DNA from: Apostichopus japonicus
Taxonomy: Eukaryota; Echinodermata; Holothuroidea; Aspidochirotida; Stichopodidae
Assembly: GCF_037975245.1 (NCBI RefSeq)
Contig: NC_092572.1
Span: 4,793,501 to 4,857,500, forward strand
Reading direction: 5' to 3'
Length of the DNA: 64,000 bases
Notes under the pieces: model-generated
The model's input: the letters and a program-made list of their open reading frames with translations, nothing else
What the model was told of the DNA's origin: nothing
Databases searched by the model: none
Shown here: positions 32,251 through 44,191 of the stretch, piece after piece
How the letters are laid out: each line of letters starts with the position of its first letter
Position numbering within the stretch: position 1 is the stretch's first letter
Made by a program: the position numbers and the translations under genes

Positions 32251-33849
32251 TTTGATGTACTCTTATTTCAAACACTAATGTAATAATGTTTTGATGTTAT
32301 ATGTTTATGGAACGGAATTCGAAAAGGGAAGTACTTTGATGCATTAAGATTAAAAACATTTATGTAATAAAGATTTGATGTTATATGTATAAGGAACGAA
32401 ATCCGAAATAGGAAATACTTTCATATACTTAGATTAAAAACACTCGTGTAACCATGTTTTGACTTTATATGTTTGTGGAACGGAATTAGAAAAAGGAAAG
32501 TATTGTGATGTACTTGGATTAAAAACACTTATGTAATAATGTTTTACTTTTCGCACTTCGCGCGTGTATACCGTCTTGCAACGGTTTTTGTTTACATTTC
32601 TTAAGATGGTAGCAACACACAATGAAATGGCTGAATAACATATGGTTTGATCCGCATCAAACATCCATGTGTTATAACCATTTACTAATCAGGGGTACCG
32701 AAAGGCAATAATATTGCACCGACTTCAGACTGGTGCAATCCCCGAAAGGTTTAAATATATCTCCCTCAGAAGCACTTGCCAACAAATGTGCCCCTAGAAA
32801 TTGGAAATTGCCCACCTACGGTGGGCAAGTGAATTACCTCACACACCTAATACTGTCTTCCAAAATGTATTCTGCAATGTAAAATAGCCAAGAATGTTTT
32901 TCCTTCCATTTTTGGCTGTCAGGTTACAGGATATCGAATCTAAAGGTCTTTAATTTTAAAAAAATCTTTGGGCTAACCCCAGAAACCATCCCCTTCACCA
33001 CGCCTAGAGATCAGTACCAGCTGGGCTTCAATTGGTATAGGAGTCCCCGAACAACGGTTTGTCCCCCTGATTTTCTTTCACCACACATGCCACCCCCCTC
33101 CCGATTTGTGATGCTTCCGAAGTGCCCCTCCAAAAATGTGACCCCATATTTTGTAAAGCTTTCTACACCCATGCCCTCGACCAAGGGGCAATTCGAACGC
33201 ATTTGCAAAAAAATGCTGTTAGAACTGCATTTACATTTCCTATTTGGGAATGGCTCCGTATAATTACGTTGTAATAATTATCGACATTATTTTGTTAGTA
33301 GAGTGAACTTTTCGAGATTTCCAACTTGAACAAAATTCCGCACAGCCGAATTTCCTTCGCGTCCCCTAAGCCTAGTCCGGGGACTTCAACAACATCGTCA
33401 TTTCTGACAAAATGGGAGCAGCGTGGTTTTTCTGAATGGAGTACAAACAGGAAAAATAAAAATAATTGAAAATACATTTAAATAATAAAACAGTAAATCT
33501 GAGTAAACGCCAATAACCACGTAGCAAATACCAAAAGTGGAACTTAAGTATAAAATCAACTTACGATTTTAGAGAAAATATAACAACGCATGAGATTAAA
33601 ACGAACAGGACACTATCGTAAGAAAAAGAGATGCAAAACACACTATCACATTTCACTGCGCACTAAGTAGGTTCCCTAATTCAAACGCCTATCCAGTTTC
33701 CAGACTGTTGTTTCTTGGGTTCATAATTGATGGTCAATAATACATTTAATGGAAGAAAAAACATCAATTATTCTGGTGGTGATGTAAGTTCAAGATTTGA
33801 TTTTGTATATAGAGAAATATAAACAATTGGAACATTAAAGTGCGTAATA

Positions 33850-34030
33850 TATGGTCCCACCATGCTACACGCTCCACAACCACAACGGCCAGTCTGTCTA
33901 CCCTTTTGCCCCACTCCAGTCCCTGGTACGCTGAGCAGCAAGCGAGAGGCAGCAGGTTCTGTTTGTACAGTCGGTATATCCAGGCACGTAGCCAGCCCTG
34001 TCGGCCTTGGGAGGGGGAGAGGATGGGCGA
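33850..34030 (+). repeat. GC-richer interspersed repeat candidate
   Basis: Base composition jumps in an AT-rich region, with GAGCAGCAAGCGAGAGGCAG and AGGCACGTAGCCAG-type phrases seen in dispersed repeats. No target duplication identified; class unknown. Confidence 0.35.
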
Positions 34031-34589
34031 AAAAAGATGAACGTTTCTATTTCATGGTTCACATTTAATTGTGAAATACTGAATAGTATTGAATCGAAGC
34101 TATCGATCTATTGTTCAAATATGATCATCTGTTTTTTATTGTTCTTGAACTTCTTTCCTTGGAGCTTCTGCTGTCTGAACTGTTTCTATTATTATCATTT
34201 TTGAAAAGGTCTAATTGAGCACAAATAAATAACAACAACAAAATCCTTTTCTAGAGCGTCATGTCTGCTTCATCTCAACTGTTTGTGCTCTCGATTCGAC
34301 CCCAGTGAGCTTAATCAAGTCATTCGGCAGGTCATGTGACGTCATAAGGCTTGGAAGTGTCTACGAGATTGTACAAATGAGTGTCTCAATGACACTAAAC
34401 ATGGTATATCTGCAACATATATTTCGCTTGCACTGTCTTATATCGTAACCTACATAAGAACAGTTTCTTAACGTAGTATTGCATGGTTCATATACGGCTG
34501 GTTTCAAGAAAATAATAAGAACGAAAAGCTTCAATATTTCGTTACATAATTGTCACAATATTTTTCTTTATTTTTAATTTGGCGGAAAG

Positions 34590-35100
34590 GGGGGGGGGGC
34601 GGAGGGTTGAAGGAGGTTTGTGGATTCCCATCGGTTTTACTTGTATTTAAGTAGATGTAATTATCGATACAAAAGGGCGGAGGAGGGTTGCGATAACCTT
34701 TATATATAGCAGCCATATAGCCTACATGACGTTATTTCGTCTGTTCCGCCTTTTATGAACCACAGTTCTTTGACAAAACGCGCAATATAAGTATTTGCCT
34801 TTATCAATCGAAAGACTTGTAATGTTACATTGCATACGTTTCATGCTTATTATGAAAGGGATTATTCATTTGGTTAAGATGACATAAAACATGCACATAC
34901 GTTAAATCGTACGGCTGGTAATTGTGAGAGAAAGCTTCTTCTTTTGTATTATTTGAATATTTGTATTAGGTTGTTATAGCAACTGAAGATATAAAATTTA
35001 TATGAAATTGGTACAAAGGAAGGAAATATAATGATTGAAGAAAGTACACCTTCATAAATTCTAAAAATCAAACATCTCTTTTTGTTGACGCCATGACGAA
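34590..35100 (+). promoter_or_regulatory. CTL-3 upstream module (diverged)
   Basis: Matches 7620-8100 with many changes: poly-G run, GCAATATAAGTATTTGCC, TATGAAAGGGATTATTCATT and an RFX-like site at 34970-34983. An orphan lectin exon and then the CTL-3 signal exon follow. Confidence 0.5.
34970..34983. promoter_or_regulatory. RFX X-box-like palindrome upstream of CTL-3
   Basis: GTTGTTATAGCAAC, 345 nt before the CTL-3 ATG. It keeps both half-sites (GTTG and CAAC). Confidence 0.45.
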
Positions 35101-35151
35101 CCATGTATTTGTTGCTTAGTCGCTTATACCATTGATATTAGATAACAGGAT

Positions 35152-35220
35152 GGTCGTTATAACGACATCAGCAGTAGCACTGATTTCTATTTTTGTTATA
35201 AATACTACTTTGATATTTAA
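35152..35220 (+). pseudogene. Orphan fragment of a lectin last exon
   Basis: In one frame it reads GRYNDISSSTDFYFCYKYY, then FDI and TAA at 35218-35220. This aligns with the YNDQDC...FCCEYY end of CTL last exons, with Cys3 and one terminal Cys lost. The trailing AATAAAAGACAGAATTGACT matches the sequence after the CTL-2 stop. No upstream lectin exon is present, so it is a relic of a deleted copy, 94 nt before the CTL-3 start. Confidence 0.7.
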
Positions 35221-35314
35221 TAAAAGACAGAATTGACTAAGAAGGAAAGGAACACTTTCATAATAATTACAACAGCGTTATTACTATTAAGAAGAAGCTG
35301 CATCAAATACTAAG

Positions 35315-35354
35315 ATGGAGATAGGACTCACTGTAATGTTACTGATCCTATACG
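35315..35354 (+). CDS. CTL-3 exon 1: signal peptide
   Basis: MEIGLTVMLLILY plus one base, donor GTTTGT shared with the other CTL start exons, AAG before the ATG. Confidence 0.7.
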
Positions 35355-38300
35355 GTTTGTACTGCTTTCTTTTTCGTTGCTTCGTTCTCGCATCACCTTC
35401 AATTTCAAGACTTAAAATAACTGCATGCACTAACTTTGACTGTACTGCTCGTTATTTCGTGAATCGAAAACCAAGTTTGTCTGCGGATAAGCGCTTAACA
35501 AGGCGCGGATCCAGGAACCAGGTGTAAAGTTTGTACATCGCTTTTGGTCAACAAGCTAGGATGCCCAAAGATCCTCAATAGTTGCATTCATCTTACCCAG
35601 GTCAACATGTAGTTAGTGTATTATTCATTTCATTTGTTCTAAATTCATATTTAGGTTTCATATCAACGGAAGGTGCCCCTACACCCCAAACTGTGGAAAA
35701 TAAAGGTGAGTAGAAAAGGAACTAACGGCTTGCATTATTGTGTGCCTTTTTCAATCTTGGTGGATTGCACCCTGAAATTGTCTTGCGAATGTCGATGCAT
35801 TCTTCTTATAATATTTAACAAGGTTGATGCGTAGTCGCGTGATCAATTCACATTATATCTCCCTGTACTGAAGCGGTACTGTGGAACTTTATAGGTAATT
35901 TTTTTGTGACACAATGTCTTCTTTTTAACTGTTACTGTGATTTCTGCATGGCTGCCAAGATAAATCAGTCGTTAACATGATGTTATTAATATTTTGTGTC
36001 ATTAAATTATGTAATATAGTAATAAATTTAACACCAACACGTCGTAGATAACTATATTAAAACTGATTGAGCTCAGCTAACTTATTTTCTTCTCTACTTC
36101 AGTCTGCAAAGTTTTCACCTGCAAACTATTTTAAAGTTTGGTTTACTCCTCATACCATGTAATCAATGATGGTATCAACGTCTAGTAAATACAAATTGGT
36201 AAATGCTAACATACCCTGTTTACCCTTTAATACTTAATCTACCAAATATTTCCTTGAAATTTATTTTACCGACGAGTGTCCGCAGATTAACTAAAATGCA
36301 AAATGTCTAACATTATTTTTCCAGCAAGTTGGAACAATTCTAATACCACAACATACTGTCCTCTCATATCATGCTTCAACGTAGTTTGCTGACAGTATGA
36401 ATAGTTCTTAAGCTGTCTCTGATAGTAACATGATATTTATACTGTTCATACTGTCAGTAACAGTGCTTTGAAGCTTGACATTAAAGTAGAGATAATTATA
36501 AAGAACGTGTCCAATTGATGTTTTCGACATACATTTCTATTTTCATCAACTCAAAAAGTCTGTATTGTCAACATTGCTCACCATTTGGTTGTATTCAATT
36601 TCTGTACATTGTTTATTTGTTAGTATTTAGGACAAAAATTTCTCTTCAAATTCATCCATTGCTGTTTTCTGGATTTGCTATTTAGATGTAACTGAATGGA
36701 ACGTTTATTCGGAAGGTATCGTTTGTATAAAACCACCCTCCTATTAGTTGATATGCGCAACGGGGACTAAAGGGAAAAGGGAGTGGAGGGGCATAAATAT
36801 GTTACACAATAGTCTATTATATTTCACGAAAAATGTTACAGTTATTACCAAAACGATCAGACTATATTGTCGATCAGGTTGAAGTGGCTCTTTTGTCTGA
36901 TTTAGAGGTTATACCTCATAGTCTCTGATCGTTTATTGGCCTATAAGAGACAATCTAAGAGTTTAAGATGACACATCTACGATCGTCCCTGTAAACACAG
37001 CTCTGTTGAATCAATCATTTCTAGGAGTTTAAATTAGGGTGTTGGTTTACATCGTGCCTCATGATTATGTATAGTGATTCGGTGAATATTGTTATGATGC
37101 AGCATGTTACTTTAATGGTTTACTACTACTACTATTTGATGTTATGCAATGCTTAAATGGTGTATTATTATGCTAATTTGTAAACGTAGAGCACAACCAA
37201 TGCAGTTCTAAGCTACGGTCGAGTTACCTCACCGAATGTCATGTAAATTAGTTTTCAAGGAGTGGCTCGGTCTCTTCTCCCATTGTCACCAAGCTGTACG
37301 TCACGCCACGTAAAACAACTATGTCTGCCTAGCACTTACAAAAACCCACCTTTTCCGTTTCGGCCTCTCTTCACCATGCCAACCACTCTGTGTGTGACTT
37401 TCTCTTAATTCTCTTTTGAATACCATTCTTCTGGACTTATCATTTACCTTACCTGGTCCTGTTCTCTACCGGAACTGTTATTTACGTAAAGCGCCTTCCG
37501 GAAGCTTCCAGACACACCCGCACTGTTACTTAATCAACACCGACTACCCTGGGATTTGACACCCCGACGGAGAGCCCAGAGGTAGTACCTTGCGTGCGCG
37601 CTAAGTTAACTTTAAGTATTAAGGTATGTAATGTATTTATGATAAGTTATATATTTTTGTTACCAAGAGACACGTATTAGATTCATTTTAAAAACAAAAT
37701 CTCTCTAACCTACTTTATTGTGTTCGTTTCCCAAACCATGATATCTGGACTGCGTAACAATATCTTTCAATTAACTTATCGACTAACAAGACAAATATAT
37801 CATATTATCCCACTTTCCTCATTTTAGATGCAAGCATCTGTTACTCTCACCACAGAACGTCTGATCGTAGCTCCATTTTCAGACAGACTAGCTGCCACGG
37901 GGATCATGACTTAGAAGTGCCAACCGATTCGTCCATTGTGACATCACTGCTAAATTTTACACCAGACAGACACAACCAAGGTAAGTTACTAAACTAAATA
38001 ATTCCATGACACCAGATACCATTTTAAGCAATAATGTAAACAATAATGATTTTTTTAAATAGTACTAAGGAACATTGGGTAACCTTGTACAATTACCCTA
38101 ATATTCCTAATTTGACAGTATTCAATGGAATATGGTATGATGTAGGTATACAACCGACTACTCGAATATCGTTGCTTTATATCTCAGATATCAGGATTTC
38201 ATTCATGATATGCAGAGACAATTTATTAGCAAATGTTGAATGGTCAAATTAAGGACATTTCTTGGATTGCCTAATTTAAAAGGTTGAATCATTTGGTCTC

Positions 38301-38630
38301 TTATCGGCCCTAACTTAAAATAAACCTCACGATGAGAACATTTTGAATCGATTGATAATTCAGATCTGCCGAACGAGAGCGATTAGCTACAGCTCTGCCT
38401 AACATATGGGGGAAATGGCTATAATAGGATATGTGTCTACAAGTAAGCAACGCCTACAACGAATGTCTTGATATGGACACGTGGGTTCTAGAAATGAACA
38501 CGTGTGGCAAAATGAAATGTTATTATTCTAAAATGTTTAAAACAATTAGTAAACGTTTCTTAATATTTGAGAGTGAGAACAGAAGAGTATGCACGCTCGC
38601 AAGGATGCATTAAATTTCTCAGTATTATAG

Positions 38631-38661
<31 letters not shown>

Positions 38662-41600
38662 TTACCGTTTTCGTACCTCTGGACATACAATCAGCGTCCA
38701 AAGCCTAGTGGTAAGGGTGTCCGCATATAAAGAAAACAAATTGTGCCGTTGAAACGATGTCTGTTTTACACTGCTTCAATAATTGTTATCCAAACGTTTT
38801 CAAATAGTACTAAGGAATTTTGAATAAATTTGAATAATTACCTAATATACCAATTTGACTTATTATTAGAGTAATATCATTGTCTTCTAGCAACATTTGT
38901 TAGAATTTTATTCATGATATAAAGATATATTATGTTCACAGTTTTCAAGGACAACTTAAGGAAATTTGTTGACAAAATATTCTAGATTGCTTAATTTAAC
39001 GGGCTGAATCAAGCCGTAACTAAAAATAAATATTATGACGAGAACATTCTGAATCGAATGATAAATCATCTCTGCCGAACGAGGGCGATTAAATACATCT
39101 CTGCCTAACACATTGGGGACAGTTGTTATAATGGGCTATGCTATTATTCTAAAAGGTTTAAATGTAGATCTGTAGAAGGAAAACAATTTGTTAACTTTTC
39201 TTAAAATAGGTTTAATTGCATTCAACTTCAAATCCGTAACTAAACGTTAACGAAAAGATATCGATTGGATCTTTCGTATTAAGTATTAGTCCGCTTCCAG
39301 TATAGTCATGATTTATTTTGTTATATTTCCATCAATGCCACTTACACTTATCTAACGTCATCCTTTCATTATGTTTAATTATGAATGCGATATATATATA
39401 TATATATATATATAAATATATATATAGGTATAATAAGGGGCTAATCAACGGTCTAGCTTGCGTTACTCACAGGATTAATGCACGATAGGGAGATAATGCT
39501 AGCGATGCACGAGGGCGGAGCGTAGCGGGGCCCGAGTGCATCCAGCGATACATAGACTACCATTTGTGTGGGGGGAAAATCATAAAACAAAACATTTTTG
39601 GTTACATATGACCAAAGATTTATTTAAGTGATGCCCCGTAATTTTACCGTGCGTTACTCACAGGATTAACCACGGTCAGCTGACCTGAATGGACCAATAG
39701 GATTTAGGAATCTTTACTAAGTATGAATGAACAGTTGTTTAACACATAATGTAAACTGAATATAACTGTATATGTTTATATCCTCTTCCCAGATGTTAAT
39801 GAACGTACTGTAGGTACTCCATGTGACGGTGCAACGGAACATAGATGGCTCAACATGACACAAGAAAATTCTACAACAAAGGAGAGAGTTAACAGTAAGT
39901 GTCTCTGGTTGATGGTAGTCAACTATAAATATAAAGGTACCGTTGACAGAAATGTTAATAAATTGAACTTACAGCATTGTACCTCAGGACAATAATCAAC
40001 ATGTGTTAATTTCTTATAAAGTTAGTGTTGGACATTTCTCCTGCCATCAATCATGTTGAACTTACAATGTTTTAAATTCCAATGTAAACTGAAACATTGG
40101 TTTTTATTTTATTTCAGTAGAATTGATAACAACATTTAGCAAGATATAGATAAAAGGAAATTATTGAAAGATGAATCTTGATGTCATTCCTTTTCAATTT
40201 TCGCCCTCCCTTGTTAACGACTGACTTATGACTGGAATAGACCAATCGATTATTTATTAATTTCACTTTAGTATTATTGTTTCATATTTATATTTTTGTA
40301 TGGAAGACTTAGACAGTTAAGTGTAAGATTATATTATATATGTGTTGTTTTTGCAGAGCTTCTTATTTGGTCAATTGTCTCTACTTTTAGAGACCTAGTC
40401 TTTAAGTGTAAGATTATCTGATATATGTCTTGCTTTGACAGATCTTCGTATTGTGTCAATTGTCTCTATATTTAGAGGCTGTCTACTTATTTTGCCACAT
40501 GTCTCAAATGTTACTTGTTGTATTAACGATAATCTACAACCGCCCGCTTGGTTGGGCTTAGATGTTGAGAATTGGCAATTCACTTTATAAAGCCCTCCAA
40601 TACAAACTTTCTGACATCAAATTGATCGTTATGATAGTAGAACTATGGTCGGCATCTTACATTGATGTCACATTAGCAAACACAAAAGCTTTTGGATTAC
40701 TCAACTTAATTATAAAATTATCTCATTAAAAGAATAAATTATGTTTAGTTTTCACGTGTTCCCAGCCAGTAACGCTATCCTGATGTTCTCTATATATTTT
40801 TTTCTATGTCAGCAGCAGCTGACGCTGTTGTGACACACATTACTACATTTGCTCAACATGACACAACAAAATCAACTGAACGACCCGATTCTACTACTAA
40901 GGAGAGTGTTAAGAGTAAGTGCTTTGATTGATGGTAGCGAACTATAAATAGAAAGTTACCGTTGGCAGAAATTTTAATAATAATAATCAACATGTGTTAA
41001 TTTCGTATAAATTTAGTGGTGGACATGTCTTCTACCGATGTCATCATGGTGTAATAATAATGTTCTAAACTCCAATGTTAACTGAAATCTTCGGAATTTC
41101 TTTTATTTTAATAGAATTGATAACAATATTTAGCAAGATATAGATAAAAGTAAATAATTGAAAGATGAATCTTGATGTCATTCTTTTTCAATTATCGCTC
41201 TCCTTTGTCAACGACTAACTTATGACTGAAATAGACCAATCGATTATTTATTTATTTCAATTTAGTATTATTGTTTCATATTTATATTTTTCGGGAAGAC
41301 TTAGACTACTAAGTCTAAGATTATATTATATATGTCTTGTTTTTGCAGATCTTCGTATTTTGTCAATTGTCTCTACTTTCAGAGACTAGGTCGATTAAGT
41401 GTAAGATTATCTGATATATGTCTTGATTTCACAGATCTTAGTATTGTGTCCATTGTTCATGCTTTTAGAGACTAAGTCTATTAAGTGTAAGACTTTATTG
41501 TATATGTCTTGCTTTGATAGATCTTAGTATTGTGACCATTGTGAATGCTTTTAGAGACTAAGTCTATAAGTGTAAGATTATCTGATATATGTCTTGCTTT

Positions 41601-44191
41601 GACAGATCTTCGTAGTCTGTCAATTGTCTCTACTTTTAGAGATGATGTTTATTAAGTGTAAGATTATATTGTATATGTCTTGCTTTGATAGATCTTAGTA
41701 TTGTGTCAATTGTCTCTACTTTTGGAGACTAAGTCTATTAAGTGTAAGTTTATGTTATATAAGTCTTGCTTGTACAGATCTTCGTATTGTGTCCATTGTC
41801 TCTACCTTTAGAGACTAAGTCTACTTACTTGGCCACATGTCTCAAATGTTACTTGTTGTATTAACGATAATCTACAACCGCCCGCTTGGTTGGGCTTAGA
41901 TGTTGAGAATTGGCAATTCACTTTATAAAGCCCTCCAATACAAACTTTCTGACATCAAATTGATCGTTACGATAGTAGAACTACGGTCGTCATCTAACAC
42001 TGATGTCATCTGAGCAAAAACAAAAGCTATTGGATTACTCAACTTAATTATAGAATTATCTCATTAAAAGAGTAAATTATGTTTAGTTCTCACGTGTTCC
42101 CAGCAAGTAACGCTTTCCTGATGTTCCTCATTTTTCTATGTCAGCAGCAGCTGACGCTGATGTGACTCACATTACTACATTGGCTCAACATGACACAACA
42201 AAATCAACTGAACGACCCGATACAACAAAGGAGGGAGTTAAGAGTAAGTATTTTTGATTTATTGTAGCCAACTATAAATATAAAGTTACCGTTAACAGAA
42301 ATTTTAATAATAATCAACATGTTTTAATTTCCTATAAAGTTAGTTTTGGACATTTCACCATGATATCATCATGGTGAACTTAAAATGTTTTCAATTCCAA
42401 TCTTAACGGAAATCTTGGGAATATTTGTTTTATTTCAGGAGAATTGATAACAATATTTAGCAAGATATAGATCAATGGAAATTATTGAAAGATGAATCTT
42501 ATCTTTTTCCATTTTCTCTGTTCCTTTGTTACCGACTGACTTATGACTGGAATAGACCAATCGATGTACTGGATTAGTAACTATACGCTAACTTGGTTTG
42601 ACGCCGTGGACAGATGCCGCCAATTGTTCAACAATGGTCACCTCGTGCGCATTGACAACGAAGAGGAGAAGAATGAAGTAAAGGCCATTCGATATCAAGC
42701 CAACATAGGGGACGTCTGGATAGGCATCCATGACTCTGAAAAAGAAGGTAACAAACAAACACGTCAAAGAAGCCGTTGTATTTGATCGATACCTCTTAAA
42801 ACTATGCCCTGAAATATGCATATATTATATAACAAAAAATAAGATTGATTTTGATGACATTAGTCACAACGCTCTCATTGACTTACTTTCACAAAACTGA
42901 AAGACTGCAAGCATCATTTCTCTACCAATAGAGTTTCTTATAATGGGTAGCAATGACATGCATTAAAATATCCCCAAAATAGTTATTGAACTTAAAATGG
43001 ATAGGTCTTGTTGATGAATTCGAGTAGCCTTTCTAGGTTTTAACATAAATTATTACATAAAATAGCTAACTAGCGGAATATTTCTGTTGTTTTCCACCGC
43101 ATACAAGACAGTGGGACAAGCGGGTTTGGCGGTGGGGGGAGTGATGGATGGGATGCAATATTTCTGAGGGTAACAAATGTGGGTAAAGTGAAGATGATGA
43201 TGAGGTCTTTGTAGGAAATTTTCAGTTAGGTAATTGAGTCGTAGACAATACTTGGATATTAAGTGTAAACTCAATGGACAAATGGTATTCCGCTAATACA
43301 TATACGAATCAGAATCGACAAGTAAATACAATATTGTTATTGTTATTATGATCTTTTCTTGAAATAGTGTACTATGTCGAAAAATGTTGATACTAAAATT
43401 GCAGCCAATCCTACACCCACCCTTTTGAGTCACTCAAATGAAATTTGGTGGGTTGGTCTGACTAAACTGGGATGGGGATAATATAGGGTGACACTCTAAA
43501 AAATGTAGATTGAGATGTAATAGCGTACGTCGATTAAAGGTCAGAGGTGAAAGGTTAAATAAAAAAAACAGCATTTTGCGAGTACGAAGAAGACAAAATG
43601 ACCCATCTTAGATATCATACTCACTACTCATTGACCATACGGTCGATGGACTTAAACGTGTTGAGTATGGGTCTCAGTGTGTCTATATTGCAAACTATTT
43701 AATGAACTTGGCATGGGTGTTACACATGTTCCAAAATAACATTATGGTCCAAACTTCAAAGAAGGGTATCACATACAATAGGTATATAGTGCATGAATGA
43801 ATACAACACGCCAACGCTAATGTGATCAACGATTTCAAAGGTCAAATTGATACAAAAGTTCCTTATAATGTGTGGTTAATTAATTTCAAGTTTCAACTCT
43901 AGAATATTCCTATGGCTAAAGTTGATTGCTGAAAAAAATTTGCTAGAATTTTAATTTAGTAAAATAAGCTATTCTTATTGTTAATTTGTTGTTTTTGTAT
44001 TTTCGTTTCAAGGAGAATGGAAATATGAGGACGGTAGCCCACTGACGTATGTCAATTGGAGGAACGGAGAACCAAGTAATTCTAACAACGAAGATTGCGC
44101 TGTGATGAAATATGATCTTTATAACGACCAGGATTGCATGGAGAAATTATATTTTTGCTGTGAATATTACCTTGAAGACATCATTAATTAA
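35315..44191 (+). CDS. CTL-3: stalked C-type lectin with distinct N-terminus
   Basis: Predicted exons: 35315..35354, 35655..35705, 37828..37980, 39793..39894, 40813..40914, 42145..42243, 42556..42747, 44013..44191. The total is 918 nt (305 residues plus stop), all introns phase 1. Signal peptide MEIGLTVMLLILYG. The two following exons are unlike other copies: a 17-residue segment (STEGAPTPQTVENK) and a 51-residue segment with two Cys (SICYSHH, TSCHGDHD). The next exon is a chimera whose end matches the stalk unit and which adds one Cys (GTPCDG). Two standard stalk units follow. The lectin domain has Cys1-4 and WIG, but EPS replaces EPN, with YND before Cys3. Ca-dependent mannose binding may therefore be altered. 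The 5' exons are less certain than the 3' ones. Confidence 0.72.
35655..35705 (+). CDS. CTL-3 exon 2: short N-terminal segment
   Basis: Acceptor TTCATATTTAG, donor AAAG|GTGAGT, 51 nt, symmetric phase 1, no stop. It reads FISTEGAPTPQTVENK. It is not similar to exon 2 of the other genes. Confidence 0.55.
36371..36476. repeat. Imperfect hairpin, ~34-nt arms
   Basis: The left arm ends CTGACAGTATGAATAG; the right arm starts CTGTTCATACTGTCAG. The outer GCTTCAA and TTGAAGC also pair. The loop is about 37 nt. Confidence 0.6.
36851..36934. repeat. Inverted repeat with nested small hairpin
   Basis: AAACGATCAGACTAT pairs with ATAGTCTCTGATCGTTT apart from a 2-nt bulge. GAGGT-TAT-ACCTC lies just inside the right arm. 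Confidence 0.6.
37828..37980 (+). CDS. CTL-3 exon 3: Cys-containing segment unique to this copy
   Basis: Acceptor CTCATTTTAG, donor CAAG|GTAAGT, 153 nt, symmetric phase 1, open throughout. It reads ASICYSHHRTSDRSSIFRQT, then SCHGDHDLEVPTD and SLLNFTPDRHNQ, with an N-glycosylation sequon (NFT). No domain recognised. Confidence 0.6.
37981..39792 (+). other. CTL-3 intron 3
   Basis: 1.8 kb with no gene. Internal duplication: 38046-38420 and 38810-39130 are related. (AT)n runs sit at 38629-38659 and 39391-39425, followed by a GC-rich insert (39450-39675). Confidence 0.5.
39450..39675. repeat. GC-rich insert with direct repeats and a hairpin
   Basis: GCGTTACTCACAGGATTAA occurs at 39460-39478 and 39651-39669. 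Between them, 39504-39542 forms a hairpin with GATGCAC and GTGCATC ends and a GGGCGGAGCGTAGCGGGG interior. It is probably an old mobile element; class unknown. Confidence 0.55.
39793..39894 (+). CDS. CTL-3 exon 4: chimeric stalk-like segment
   Basis: Acceptor CTCTTCCCAG, donor AACA|GTAAGT, 102 nt. It reads VNERTVGTPCDGATEHR, then LNMTQENSTTKERVN. The second half matches stalk exons at DNA level; the first half does not. Confidence 0.6.
40303..40495. repeat. ~86-bp array, two units, CTL-3
   Basis: Shortest array of the family. It is followed by the same conserved ~330-nt stretch (ACTTGTTGTATTAACGATAA) that precedes stalk exons elsewhere. Confidence 0.85.
40813..40914 (+). CDS. CTL-3 exon 5: stalk unit
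   Basis: Acceptor TTCTATGTCAG, donor AAGA|GTAAGT, 102 nt. It reads AADAVVTHITTFAQHDTTKS, then TERPDSTTKESVK. Confidence 0.7.
41298..41830. repeat. ~86-bp array, about six units, CTL-3
   Basis: Same family as 10423-10940, with variants GTGTCCATTGTTCATGC and GTGAATGC in place of GTCTCTAC as in CTL-2. Confidence 0.9.
42145..42243 (+). CDS. CTL-3 exon 6: stalk unit
   Basis: Acceptor TTCTATGTCAG, donor AAGA|GTAAGT, 99 nt: one codon shorter than other stalk exons (a Ser codon missing after CCCGAT). It reads AADADVTHITTLAQHDTTKS, then TERPDTTKEGVK. Confidence 0.7.
42556..42747 (+). CDS. CTL-3 exon 7: lectin domain part 1
   Basis: Acceptor GGAATAG, donor GAAG|GTAAC, 192 nt. It reads NYTLTWFDAVDRCRQLF and GDVWIGIHDSEKE, two codons shorter than CTL-1 before the WIG core. 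Confidence 0.85.
42748..44012 (+). other. CTL-3 last intron
   Basis: Near-identical by eye to the CTL-0 last intron (68..1335). Confidence 0.7.
44013..44191 (+). CDS. CTL-3 exon 8: lectin domain part 2 and stop
   Basis: Acceptor GTTTCAAG. EPSN in place of EPNN, NNEDC, YNDQDC, YFCCEYYLEDIIN, TAA at 44189-44191. Confidence 0.85.

Larger units (their letters stand above)
30215..34560 (+). other. Intergenic between CTL-2 and CTL-3
   Basis: No supported gene. Downstream-module relics lie at about 30535-30720 and 33385-33545, and 30930-31340 matches 17280-17720. 31915-32250 is AT-rich simple repeat. Four related segments around 32280-32560 (ATGTAATAATGTTTTGATGT, then AAACACT) form an imperfect ~90-bp repeat. 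GC-richer blocks near 32690-33240 and 33850-34030 look like old interspersed repeats. Confidence 0.5.
35706..37827 (+). other. CTL-3 intron 2
   Basis: 2.1 kb with no gene. It contains two hairpin-forming inverted repeats (36371-36476 and 36851-36934) and a GC-richer block at about 37190-37620 that looks inserted but whose class I cannot name. Confidence 0.5.
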
